Both the position numbers and the translations under genes were made by a program. Positions 1 through 7,974 of a stretch of DNA of 15,109 bases are shown here, piece by piece. Source of the stretch: Anthropogastromicrobium sp963652495. Lineage in GTDB: Bacteria; Bacillota; Clostridia; Lachnospirales; Lachnospiraceae. The notes under the pieces are model-generated. The model made no database searches. It saw nothing but the letters and a program-made list of their open reading frames with translations, and had not been told where the DNA came from. The DNA lies in contig CAVJTU010000071.1 in NCBI GenBank assembly GCA_963652495.1, positions 1-15,109 on the forward strand, in the 5' to 3' direction. Position 1 is the stretch's first letter. Each line of letters opens with the position of its first letter.

Positions 1-625
1 CATTATCAACAAACTCCGTCATTATACTTACTACTACGTTCTCCCTCAATATCAGCTTTGCCTCGAGAACATAATACAAGTATTCTGTATATTCTTCTTC
101 CGTTCCCTTGTTATATACTTTATACAGACTTTTTCCATCCAGTTCTTTCCGACTTGAGCACAAACCTGTCCCATCCAATATGACCTGCCAGTACTTTTTC
201 CGAATTCTTCCTTCTTCAAATGCTCGGCTTCGGATCAATTTTTTCACAAGCTCTATGATTACTTTCTGTAACTCTTCTGGTTCCAGCCTCTTCAGATAAT
301 TGTTGATCGTTTCCCAGTATGGCAATTCTTCCAATTCCTCATCACATAAGTAACCGATATTTTGAATTACTTTGTCGGAATTGAATTCTTCACTTGATTT
401 TCTCATACTGCTGATATAAAATACAGATGAAAGGATTCGTGTCATCAGGATTACTTTTCCTGAGTACGTAATATAGCTCGCATTTCTTGGATCGTTTACT
501 CTGGCTAATGCAGGTAACAATCCTGGAAAAAAGTGGTTAATGACTTTGGAGAGAGTAACTGCAAGTTTCAACTCTTTTAGGTGTTTACGGGCTTCTTTAC
601 GAGTAGTTTTCTTTCTTGTTTTCTT
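1..625 (-). CDS. DDE transposase, N-terminal part (runs off window; initiator ATG apparently lost)
   Basis: An open frame of about 208 codons reads without a stop from 625 to the window edge. It begins with a basic segment (KKTRKKTTRKEARKH), continues through KVINHFFPGLLPALARV and YWETINNYLKRL, and reaches WQVILDGTGL. That last stretch looks like the beta strand carrying the first catalytic Asp of a DDE transposase (inference from family knowledge). The catalytic remainder is outside the window. A perfect Shine-Dalgarno AAGGAGG lies at 634-640. Eight bases downstream, where ATG is expected, the codon is AAG (623-625), followed directly by the basic N-terminus. The first in-frame ATG is far inside (443-445) and an in-frame TTG is at 569-571. 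One T-to-A change would explain this, so this copy may not be translated normally. It lies downstream of and co-directional with the surface-glycan genes. The IS family is not certain; an IS4-like clan is a guess. Confidence 0.72.
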
Positions 626-633
626 GGTAAAAA

Positions 634-640
634 CCTCCTT
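634..640 (-). promoter_or_regulatory. Ribosome binding site AAGGAGG without a start codon after it
   Basis: A perfect Shine-Dalgarno on the minus strand. The codon 8 bases downstream is AAG. No ATG, GTG or TTG begins 4 to 12 bases away in any frame. It marks where the transposase frame at 1-625 originally began. Confidence 0.7.
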
Positions 641-787
641 CCTTGCTGGGCTTGCGAAAAAATAGTTTGTTTTGATACTTCTATTATCGCTCAAAATCCC
701 AAAAAGTGGGAGGTTTTTTTATATTATTTTTTACTCGTCAGCGCTGGCTCAAACAAACCTGACAATAATCTTTTCGCTTAACCCATG
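641..787. other. Gap between the ligase fusion gene and the transposase; probable end of the insertion sequence
   Basis: No gene is seen here. The stretch contains the transposase leader and a short hairpin at 697-711. It also holds an 8-bp palindrome CAGCGCTG near 739-746. The insertion-sequence boundary probably lies in or near this gap, but the other end is outside the window, so terminal inverted repeats and a target duplication cannot be tested. Confidence 0.4.
697..720 (+). terminator. Short hairpin with T-tract, terminator-like
   Basis: On the plus strand TCCCA (697-701), loop AAAAG, TGGGA (707-711), then GG and seven T. Flanking A and T runs extend the stem. On the minus strand the same stem is preceded by A7 and followed by TTTT, so it could also stop the glycan transcript before the transposase. 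The stem is only 5 bp, so confidence is modest. A terminator facing into an insertion sequence is common and would limit read-through. Confidence 0.4.
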
Positions 788-2869
788 TCATTTAATATAA
801 TGAATAACATTCAAGTTTCGTTTTGGAGACTTTGCCTCACTTTCCGGATATCCAAGTGCAATCATTGCACAAACCTGATGCCGATCCGGAATATTCCATG
901 CCTGAAGCTGCTGACGAATTTTATCATCATCACACATTGTTGATAGGGCATTAATCCATACACTTCCAATGCCATATGCATTTGCTGCAAGCATAATATT
1001 TTCTGCCGCACAAGAGGCATCTTTCACACCATTTTGATTTCGGATGTCATTTGAAATCAAAATCAAAACTGCCGGATTCTCAAAACCACTCACACGCACT
1101 TTTTTCTCTGCTGCCCGTTCAATAACCATTGACTTCCACTGCTGAATTTGTGCAGTATCAGTCAACACCGTAAAACGCCAAGTCTGCATATTTTTGCCAG
1201 ACGGAGCGTAAATACCGCATTCCAAAATTTCTTTCAAAATCTCTGGCGAAATCGGACGTTCCTGGAAACAGCGAACACTATGCCTGCTTTTTATACAGCG
1301 AATCATCTCTTTTGCTGTACTCGAATCCGAACTTTCCTTCTCTTTTTCATCTGCCTGACCACTTTCCATTTTTTCTTTGTAGATGATGCGGAGCATACGA
1401 CGATCCAGCTTTTGCATCCGATTTCTAGGCAATTCCTCCAACAGTATACATACTTGCGGAAGCTTAAAACGCTCAATGCGCTCTGATAAATACTGCAGCA
1501 GACCGTCTTCATCAAATGCCTCTGTCTTCGGCACTACAAACAGTACCGGGATTTCTCCAAGAATTCCTTTCGGATCGGGCGCACCCACACAGGCGCATTC
1601 TTTAATCTGCTCGTAACCAGATGCTACATTTTCGACTTCTACTGGTGATACCTTCTCTCCACCGGTATTAATCATATCATCAGCGCGTCCAAGCATATAA
1701 ATAAATCCATCTTCATCGCGATATACAAGATCATTCGTTACAAGCCAGCCATCTACAAGTGCTTTTGCTGTCTCTGTTTCTCTTTTCCAGTAGCCGGACA
1801 TCTCAAGATCACCCTTCAGCCACATCTTCCCGGATTCATCTGGTCCATATCCGGTTACTTCGGTGCCATCTTCTCTGTAAATCCTTACCGTCACACTTTC
1901 CAAAGGTTTTCCGATTGCCTGATAATGATCTAATTGCTTCGGTAAGTTCAGGAAGATAGCGCCGCCAGTCTCAGTCGATCCCCATGTGTTATGAATCTCC
2001 GTGCGTGGCAGCAATGCTGTCAGCTCTTTTTTCTTCTGTGGACTTAATGAACCTGCACCAAATTCAATATAACGCAATTTTCCGAGAATATCCGATAACT
2101 GTTCCTTCATCTGCAGCTCCATCACACTAAGAGATGCCGGAACGCATGCCATCGTGGTACAGCCGAACGTGTCAATACTTTTTTGCGTATCCTTTGCAAA
2201 CACAAAACCATTTTGCAATACAACAGATGCACCCATATGAATACAGGCTCTAAGCACTCTCATTCCAAACGAATGTCCAAGCGGCAGCGGCAAAAGCATA
2301 ACATCCTCTCTTTTCAGCCCGTTTCCTCTTGACGTATTTTCCATACTCGCTGAAATTGCACGATAGGAAAGAACCACTCCCTTAGGAGTTCCCGTTGTTC
2401 CGCTCGTGAACAGCATCTCTGCCGGCTGCTCCATGTCCGTTATCTTAGCTGCCTCAGCCATTTCCTTCCCTGCATCATCTCCTGCAAGTACCTGTTTCGT
2501 CAACTCCTTCAATGCCAAAAATGGCACTGTTTCAAGTTTATGCTTTTCATCACCAATAAGCAATTTGACCTGTGTTTGCTCACAAATACTCTGCACTGCT
2601 GCTGCGCCAAGGGATTTATCAATAGGAACACTGACTGCTCCTAAATATTGCACTGCCAAATAGGAAATGACGTAATCCACCTTAGATACAGCTAAAACAG
2701 CTATTTTATCGGCACATGTCACTCCATGTTCCTGTAAAATAACTGTTTCTCTCTGTACCTTCGTCAATAATTCCGCATATGTCAGCTGCACATGTTTATC
2801 AGAAACTGCCGGTTTTCCCGGCAGCTCCTGTGCATATCTCTTTAAATCTGCAATAATCGTTGTTTTCAT
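788..2869 (-). CDS. Acyl-adenylate ligase fused to a C-terminal FMN nitroreductase-like domain
   Basis: Bifunctional, 693 aa. Residues 1-495 are an ANL-superfamily adenylating enzyme: P-loop LFTSGTTGTPKGVVL at 153-167, NTWGSTETGG at 294-303, RADDMINTGGEKV at 395-407, and PRNRMQKLDR at 481-490 with the expected C-domain lysine K487. It should activate a carboxylic acid with ATP and load it on the acyl carrier protein encoded just upstream; the two genes are 5 bp apart. A charged linker (about 498-520) leads to a nitroreductase-family domain (521-693) with SRHSVR at 528-533, APSGKNMQTWRF at 555-566 and a GYPESEAKSPKR end, the features that hold FMN in this family. Substrate is not predictable by eye. 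Adenylation and flavin oxidase domains also meet in nonribosomal peptide enzymes, which suggests oxidation of an activated or carrier-bound acyl group (inference). Cytoplasmic; last gene of the cassette. By eye its GC (48 percent in one 60-base line counted) is higher than in the transferase genes (27 percent in one line). Confidence 0.9.
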   Translation of the reverse strand: MKTTIIADLKRYAQELPGKPAVSDKHVQLTYAELLTKVQRETVILQEHGVTCADKIAVLAVSKVDYVISYLAVQYLGAVSVPIDKSLGAAAVQSICEQTQVKLLIGDEKHKLETVPFLALKELTKQVLAGDDAGKEMAEAAKITDMEQPAEMLFTSGTTGTPKGVVLSYRAISASMENTSRGNGLKREDVMLLPLPLGHSFGMRVLRACIHMGASVVLQNGFVFAKDTQKSIDTFGCTTMACVPASLSVMELQMKEQLSDILGKLRYIEFGAGSLSPQKKKELTALLPRTEIHNTWGSTETGGAIFLNLPKQLDHYQAIGKPLESVTVRIYREDGTEVTGYGPDESGKMWLKGDLEMSGYWKRETETAKALVDGWLVTNDLVYRDEDGFIYMLGRADDMINTGGEKVSPVEVENVASGYEQIKECACVGAPDPKGILGEIPVLFVVPKTEAFDEDGLLQYLSERIERFKLPQVCILLEELPRNRMQKLDRRMLRIIYKEKMESGQADEKEKESSDSSTAKEMIRCIKSRHSVRCFQERPISPEILKEILECGIYAPSGKNMQTWRFTVLTDTAQIQQWKSMVIERAAEKKVRVSGFENPAVLILISNDIRNQNGVKDASCAAENIMLAANAYGIGSVWINALSTMCDDDKIRQQLQAWNIPDRHQVCAMIALGYPESEAKSPKRNLNVIHYIK

Positions 2870-2874
2870 TCTAT

Positions 2875-3102
2875 TTATGCCTGTAATCTTTCTACCATCT
2901 CTGCCATTGCTTCCACAGAATTAAAATTTTCCTCAATTATCTCATCATATGGAATTTCAATATCAAATTCCATAGAGAGTGCAGCAATAATTCCTGTCAA
3001 TGTAAGAGAATCCAGGACTCCATCGTCTACCAACTCATCTGTTCCTGTAAAATCGATCTCCGGATACTCTTCCTGCAATAACTTCAGTACCTCATCATAC
3101 AT
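2875..3102 (-). CDS. Acyl carrier protein (DltC-like)
   Basis: 75 aa, the usual size for a stand-alone acyl or peptidyl carrier protein and strongly acidic. The phosphopantetheine site is clear: DDGVLDSLTLTGI, with S32 as the attachment serine. It is expected to carry the acyl group activated by the downstream adenylating enzyme as a thioester and hand it to the MBOAT protein, as DltC does for D-alanine. The start is ATG 3102 with AAGGA upstream and no competing start. It shares the minus-strand cassette with the ligase fusion (5 bp downstream) and the SGNH protein (106 bp upstream). The neighbours argue for a surface-glycan role rather than fatty-acid synthesis. Not called dltC, because the ligase is not a plain DltA and D-alanine is unproven. 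Confidence 0.9.
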   Translation of the reverse strand: MYDEVLKLLQEEYPEIDFTGTDELVDDGVLDSLTLTGIIAALSMEFDIEIPYDEIIEENFNSVEAMAEMVERLQA

Positions 3103-3155
3103 ATATTTTTCCTTCTTTCTCTGCTTTTAACATGCAGTTTTTCTCTTTTGTACTT

Positions 3156-3185
3156 TTAATAATGTCCAAAACATGACCAAGTCAA
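3156..3185 (-). promoter_or_regulatory. Possible internal promoter for the carrier protein and ligase genes
   Basis: Minus-strand TTGACT (3180-3185), 18-bp spacer, TATTAA (3156-3161), in the 106-bp gap before the carrier-protein gene. The -35 matches 5 of 6 and the -10 matches 4 of 6. It would allow carrier and ligase to be made separately from the membrane proteins. AT-rich gaps produce such matches often. Confidence 0.3.
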
Positions 3186-3200
3186 TCATGTGTTATTGAC
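3181..3200. repeat. Inverted repeat GTCAAT-N8-ATTGAC, operator-like
   Basis: Perfect 6-bp arms at 3181-3186 and 3195-3200 with an 8-base centre, just after the stop of the SGNH gene and overlapping the possible -35 box at 3180-3185. It could be a regulator site or a small hairpin in the transcript. There is no T-tract, so it is not a standard terminator. Confidence 0.3.
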
Positions 3201-3208
3201 CAATTTAT

Positions 3209-4753
3209 TCAGTTGCGCTCATCTTCCGGCAAATTCGTATCAAACACATTACTGCTGATTACTTCATTCGTTTTTTTATCATAGACAACTATATTCAGAC
3301 CCCTGCTATTCTTCGAGTACTCCTTACCATTAATCTGAATACTTGAAGTATTGCCTATATCATACCCTTTGCTAACCAAGTTAATCTCGCAATTTTCATA
3401 CGGATGATACGTACAGCTTTGCGCATCGTCACCATAACTTTGTTCCACTGTCGTCCCATTATCGACCACAGCCACCAAACTTCCTCGATAGTTCTGCACA
3501 AAACCTGTATCAATTCCAAGACTCTTCAATTCTTCAATCTCCCGGTCTGTTAATCCTGCTGTTGCTTCATCCTTAATACTAAAGCAGACGATATAGTCTG
3601 GATTCTTTGCCAGTTCTATAAACTCGCATAAATTTTTACTGACTTCCATAAGGCGAACAGTTCTGTAGTCTTCGTACTTTCTGTAATCCGCATCCCATTC
3701 CTCTGCATTTTTCTGTGAAACAGAATCAAATACATAGTTTTCAACCAGATAATTTCCCAGATAACTTGATACCGTCTCTGCACCAATATGATTCAAGTGA
3801 TTGTTGTCAAAATAGGAAATTTCCTCATCAAAGTCCATTGCCTTGAGAACCTTTTTCTGTGTCATATCCAGAAACGGGATCTGATTTTCTTCTGCCCAGT
3901 CTCCAACCATTTCACTATATGTTTGATTCCACATATCACTTGGAAGCTTTGTAATCATCAGAGAAATTCCTTTTTTATTACACAAATCTTGAATCTTTGC
4001 CATGTACTCGACTGTCTTTTCATCCATCTGCTCAATCAGCACTGCTTGATTTTCTTCATGCTTCATACTTGAATAAGGCACACAACTTGTAGTCAATAAG
4101 TATCCTTTTTGATACGCAAACGTTGATACATCATTCGTAAAATCTCTCTTTGTTAAACTGTCCCAGCTATCATGATATGCAAAAAATTCAAAAGACGTAT
4201 TGATGATCTCATCAATTGTTCCCCCTTCTAATTCCAAACAATCGTATAATGCCTTTAATTTTCGCAAAGAAAATTTAAACCGTCCAATTGTCCTTCTATT
4301 TGCCACAATATTATTTTTACCGCCGCGCGGAATTGCTGCATCCAAAACAACAACTTTAGGTGTTTGATATTCCAATATTTCTTCTAGCATATAATATGCC
4401 ATCCATGCACGGCATAACGGTGCGCTGAATGAACTCCCTGTAATTCCATATTCGTTCCATATTTCAAGTGGTGTAATTCCCATATGGAACTGGCTTGTTC
4501 CCAGATAAACCACATCCAACGAATCCCTCGGAAGATCATACAAATAATCAAAGCTATAATAATTATTGGTTTCATACGAGTCATGCTTATAGGCAAATAT
4601 TTCGCCCAATTTTCCCATAAGAATTGCAATAATCAGCACAAATATGACAGCTTTTGCTAATCGTTTCCACTTATTTTTCGATTTCACAAACTTTCCTGAA
4701 GGCAATGCATCTTCTGCCATGATGCTTTCTTTCTGTAACTTAATATCCTGCAT
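3209..4753 (-). CDS. Membrane-anchored SGNH/DltD-like acyl-transfer protein with C-terminal ILEI/FAM3-like domain
   Basis: 514 aa from the chosen start. A short cytoplasmic N-terminus is followed by one membrane helix (33-54) and an extracytoplasmic SGNH-like region. VVYLGTSQF (81-89) gives the block-I serine S87, and FDNNHLNHIGA (315-325) gives the Asp-x-x-His pair D316/H319. Such proteins (DltD, AlgJ/AlgX, PatB types) finish or edit acyl transfer to glycans next to an MBOAT partner. Residues 386-508 form a second domain: FSIKDEATAGLT (391-402), ELKSLGI, then INGKEYS and RGLNIVVYD (484-492). This resembles the eukaryotic FAM3/ILEI fold, also seen in clostridial surface proteins (family memory, unverified). 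Start: ATG 4753 has CGGAG 7 bp upstream and overlaps the MBOAT stop by 14 bp, typical of translational coupling. An in-frame ATG at 4810 would overlap 71 bp and create an odd N-terminus, so it was rejected. Confidence 0.82.
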   Translation of the reverse strand: MQDIKLQKESIMAEDALPSGKFVKSKNKWKRLAKAVIFVLIIAILMGKLGEIFAYKHDSYETNNYYSFDYLYDLPRDSLDVVYLGTSQFHMGITPLEIWNEYGITGSSFSAPLCRAWMAYYMLEEILEYQTPKVVVLDAAIPRGGKNNIVANRRTIGRFKFSLRKLKALYDCLELEGGTIDEIINTSFEFFAYHDSWDSLTKRDFTNDVSTFAYQKGYLLTTSCVPYSSMKHEENQAVLIEQMDEKTVEYMAKIQDLCNKKGISLMITKLPSDMWNQTYSEMVGDWAEENQIPFLDMTQKKVLKAMDFDEEISYFDNNHLNHIGAETVSSYLGNYLVENYVFDSVSQKNAEEWDADYRKYEDYRTVRLMEVSKNLCEFIELAKNPDYIVCFSIKDEATAGLTDREIEELKSLGIDTGFVQNYRGSLVAVVDNGTTVEQSYGDDAQSCTYHPYENCEINLVSKGYDIGNTSSIQINGKEYSKNSRGLNIVVYDKKTNEVISSNVFDTNLPEDERN

Positions 4754-6329
4754 AGATAAACTCCGTTCCGTGATAATTTGCACCATACATTCCCAAAACC
4801 AGCACCGCAAAGACAGCTATTACATAAATCAGCCACCTTACTGCAATATGCTGCTTTGCGATTGTCTCACGGATCTTCACACCATTTGTGTGCAGATGAT
4901 CAACCATTACAAGAATTCCGATTGAAAGAAGCAATAGCCAGACATTTGGTGCATTCAGTCCAAAGTCAAACATCGTACCGTCAAAAAAGATCCATAGATT
5001 CCATTGTGCCAGTATGTTTTTTACGACTAATTTTGTATTTTTCAGTGAACCCGGCACTGTCAGAAGACGACCTCCGCAGAAAATCAAAAACGTTCGTAAC
5101 TGACAAAAACAATTCCACCCTGCTGTTTCGGTATCAATTCGAAGCAAGGATTCTACCTTTTTAAACTCAGGCTGAAGGATCGACGATAATATAATAATCG
5201 TTCCATAATAGCATCCCCATACTACATAGTTCATTCCAGTTCCATGCCAAATTCCGGTCAGAAGCCACACCACTATCAATGGAATGATAGATGTTACAGT
5301 CTTTCCCGCACGCGTTCCAAATTTATTTTTGAAAAAGCGACTGAGTTTAATATTCCAACTGGCGGTAGACATCGGAAAAAATACATACTCTTTAAACCAG
5401 GTTCCAAGTGTAATATGCCATCTTCTCCAGAATTCTGCTGTACTCTTTGAAGAGAATGGCACATTGAAATTTTTATCAAGTGTAATGCCAAATAACTCAG
5501 CCACACCCTCCACAATATCCATACAGCCGGAAAAGTCTGCATATAATTGAATTGCACTTCCCATAATGGCAACCACAAAAACCAGTCCCCGGTAGTACCC
5601 AATATGACCAAAAACCTGATTTACAAAGACTGACATACGATCTGCAATCACCAGCTTCTTAAAATATCCCCACAGCATCAGCTGTAACGCCATGCAAAAC
5701 CGTTGATATTCAAAGCCTTTCAGCTGTTTTACCTGTTCAATTACCTTCGGATAATGGGCAATCGGGCCTTGAACCATCTGAGGGAAAAAGCTCATCGCAA
5801 CAAAAAGATTGATATAATCTTTCTCATACGTTTTCTTTCTCCAATAAATATCAAGAAGATATCCTACCGATGAAAATGTATAGTACGAAATCCCTAGCGG
5901 TACAATCACCTTCACCGCTTCAATTTGATTTCCATCTACAAGACCTCTTATCTGATTCCACAGATCAATTACCATATTGGAGTACTTGCAATATGCCAGT
6001 ACCCCAATAATCAGCACTATACAGGTAACAAGCGGCTTTTTGCACCTTTTCTTGTACTGTGCCTGAAGAAGAGTCTTTTCTTTTCCTTTGACTCCCTCTG
6101 CCCGAATCTGCTCCTGCATCCTCTCATACTCTCGTCCCATAAAAACAGAACATCCATACACAACAAGTGATGTTACAACAAGAAAAATCAACTTTTCCCA
6201 CCCTGCATACAAATAGAATGCAAGATTTGCGCCTAACAGCACCCATCTTCTGCACACGCCTGGAAGTATATAGTAAACAATTAATACGATTCCAAGAAAA
6301 AATAAAAATGTAAATGAATGAAACGTCAT
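4740..6329 (-). CDS. MBOAT-family membrane acyltransferase (DltB/AlgI-like)
   Basis: 529 aa, very hydrophobic, with about ten or more membrane segments and the usual length of DltB/AlgI proteins. Family hallmarks: FFPQMVQGPIAHY (181-193), FWRRWHITLGTWFKEYVFFP (300-319), and WLLTGIWHGTGMNYVVWG (355-372), where H362 is the expected catalytic histidine. Proteins of this type take an acyl group from a carrier on the cytoplasmic side and pass it across the membrane to an extracellular polysaccharide. The partners are encoded immediately downstream: SGNH protein (14-bp overlap), carrier protein and ligase. It is the first gene of the acylation cassette, with a promoter at 6430-6458 and AAAGGAAAG before the ATG. 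The acyl donor here would be the carrier protein rather than acetyl-CoA, judging from the cassette. Confidence 0.92.
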   Translation of the reverse strand: MTFHSFTFLFFLGIVLIVYYILPGVCRRWVLLGANLAFYLYAGWEKLIFLVVTSLVVYGCSVFMGREYERMQEQIRAEGVKGKEKTLLQAQYKKRCKKPLVTCIVLIIGVLAYCKYSNMVIDLWNQIRGLVDGNQIEAVKVIVPLGISYYTFSSVGYLLDIYWRKKTYEKDYINLFVAMSFFPQMVQGPIAHYPKVIEQVKQLKGFEYQRFCMALQLMLWGYFKKLVIADRMSVFVNQVFGHIGYYRGLVFVVAIMGSAIQLYADFSGCMDIVEGVAELFGITLDKNFNVPFSSKSTAEFWRRWHITLGTWFKEYVFFPMSTASWNIKLSRFFKNKFGTRAGKTVTSIIPLIVVWLLTGIWHGTGMNYVVWGCYYGTIIILSSILQPEFKKVESLLRIDTETAGWNCFCQLRTFLIFCGGRLLTVPGSLKNTKLVVKNILAQWNLWIFFDGTMFDFGLNAPNVWLLLLSIGILVMVDHLHTNGVKIRETIAKQHIAVRWLIYVIAVFAVLVLGMYGANYHGTEFIYAGY

Positions 6330-6429
6330 CGTATTTTAGCTTTCCTTTGTATAATATTTAAGTCTTATGCGTGATTTAGTTATTCATTGCCCCAGACAAT
6401 AAAAACAACACACTCCTCTCAACTCTAGT

Positions 6430-6458
6430 ATGATAGCAAAAAATAGAAAAGTGCGCAA
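6430..6458 (-). promoter_or_regulatory. Likely promoter of the acylation cassette
   Basis: Minus-strand TTGCGC (6453-6458), exactly 17-bp spacer, TATCAT (6430-6435). It lies in the 147-bp gap between the flippase and the MBOAT gene, giving a leader of about 95 bases. The -10 matches 5 of 6, the -35 only 3 of 6. This is the longest gap within the otherwise tightly packed stretch 12592-3209, which supports a separate transcription unit. No clear terminator follows the flippase, so read-through is also likely. Confidence 0.45.
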
Positions 6459-6476
6459 GACTGAATTGCCGTTTCT

Positions 6477-7955
6477 TTACGACTTTTTTACAATTTTTTT
6501 ACAGTTTTTTTGCATTTTTATTTTTTCAAAAATCTGACGTCTGATTTCATTCGTCAATGGCTCTTTTCGAAGCAGCAAAACAATACTATAGATTGCAAAA
6601 AATAGTATCGCTGATATCATCAACGTAATAAAGTTTCCAAAACTTATTTTTTTTACCCAAATCGAACCGATTGTTGCAAACACTGTTGCGAGCAAAATTG
6701 TTCCATATTTTACTTCTTTGTATGCACAAGACACCTCTTCTCGAAGTGCAGCATACTGTATAATTAAGACAACCGCCTCTGCCGCTAATGTTCCAATTGC
6801 AGCTCCCACGGATGCCATATTCGGAATCAACAGCGCATTTAATATCAGATCCACAACAGCTCCCGCAATTTCTGAATACAGTACAATTTTCTCCCTTCCA
6901 AGCGGAATTAACATTTGAATTCCCATAATATTGGTCAAACCAATAAAAAGCAACGTTGGCATGATGATTTGCATTGGGACAATAGAAGCTTCATATGATG
7001 TTCCTGACAGGAAAAAGATTCCTTCCTTTGCAAAGAGCATAAAATAAATCATCATAGGTGTCGCAATAAGGAATACAAAATTAATTGCTTTTTGCGTGAT
7101 CCGATAAAATTCATCCATCAGATGATGCTCTACGTAATAGGATGCTCTTGGCAAAAGAACCACGCCCAACGAGGTTACAATACTCACCAAGATTCCTTTA
7201 ATTTTAACAGCCGCATTATAATAACCGACATCAGCATCAGAGGTCATAAAGCCCAGCATGACAGTATCCAAATTTGTATAGATCGTTGTCGCACAGGACA
7301 TCGCAAAAAAGATGACAACTGCTTTAAAATGCTGACGAAAATTATAGCTTCCAATTGGTTTTAACGACACATATTTATGCATGTGAAAAAAATTAAAAAT
7401 ATTGGACGCAGATGCCGCTAAAATCGAAATTCCTCCATAAAGAACATAATCCTTTTGCTCATGCACCAACGCAAACATCGCCAACAATGCAATAAACTTA
7501 AAAAGAATAGAGCGAACAGTTATATATGTGTACTGCTCCAGGGCTTTATACAGCCACTCCATACCAATGGTATTAAACAAAATTGTTAAGCCAACAATAA
7601 GGAATAATTCCTTATCCTGTCTTATTCGCGGCACAAATGCAATTGTACCAAACAATGCCACATACGCAATGACACTCATGACCAGATTAATGAAAAACAA
7701 TTCATGAACTGTTCTGGTCAATTTTTCCTGATCGTCACGAACCTGCGCACATGCGCGAATACCATAGGTTGGGATTCCCAACTGTGCAAACATCGCAAAA
7801 TATGAAATGACGGATGTTGCAAACGAAACCTTGCCGGTTCCAACCGGCAGCAAGATTCGTGAAATATACGGAAACGTGATCAGCGGAAATATGAACTGCG
7901 ACATTGTCAAAATCGCATTCATGATAAAATTAAACTTTAATGATTTTTTTTTCAT
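6477..7955 (-). CDS. wzx: Polysaccharide flippase (Wzx-type, MOP superfamily)
   Basis: 492 aa and hydrophobic throughout, with roughly 12 to 14 membrane segments, as expected of lipid-linked oligosaccharide flippases. The N-terminus (NFIMNAILTMSQFIFPLITFP, then YISRILLPVGTGKVSFA) is the classic opening of the polysaccharide-export family. Conserved GMEWLYKALEQYTYI and DTVMLGFMTSDADVGYYNAA segments follow. It should flip the undecaprenyl-linked repeat unit across the membrane for polymerisation. Start: ATG 7955 has GGGAGC 7 bp upstream and sits 19 bp after the polymerase stop. An in-frame ATG at 8018 would add 21 hydrophilic residues overlapping the polymerase gene and lacks family character, so it was rejected. 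The C-terminus is lysine-rich (KKIVKKS). The function call is firm; the symbol is generic. Confidence 0.92.
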   Translation of the reverse strand: MKKKSLKFNFIMNAILTMSQFIFPLITFPYISRILLPVGTGKVSFATSVISYFAMFAQLGIPTYGIRACAQVRDDQEKLTRTVHELFFINLVMSVIAYVALFGTIAFVPRIRQDKELFLIVGLTILFNTIGMEWLYKALEQYTYITVRSILFKFIALLAMFALVHEQKDYVLYGGISILAASASNIFNFFHMHKYVSLKPIGSYNFRQHFKAVVIFFAMSCATTIYTNLDTVMLGFMTSDADVGYYNAAVKIKGILVSIVTSLGVVLLPRASYYVEHHLMDEFYRITQKAINFVFLIATPMMIYFMLFAKEGIFFLSGTSYEASIVPMQIIMPTLLFIGLTNIMGIQMLIPLGREKIVLYSEIAGAVVDLILNALLIPNMASVGAAIGTLAAEAVVLIIQYAALREEVSCAYKEVKYGTILLATVFATIGSIWVKKISFGNFITLMISAILFFAIYSIVLLLRKEPLTNEIRRQIFEKIKMQKNCKKIVKKS

Positions 7956-7974
7956 TGTATTGCTCCCTATATAG

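Noticed and set aside
108..781. Plus-strand frames opposite the transposase and its leader
   Set aside because: They mirror the long minus-strand transposase frame and lack ribosome sites or family motifs.
4754..4810. Longer start for the SGNH protein at 4810
   Set aside because: It would overlap the MBOAT gene by 71 bp. ATG 4753 has CGGAG at good spacing and a 14-bp coupling overlap.
788..6329. Calling the cassette a true dltABCD operon
   Set aside because: The adenylating enzyme is fused to a nitroreductase-like domain, the gene order differs, the cassette sits inside a Wzx/Wzy glycan locus, and nothing visible specifies D-alanine.
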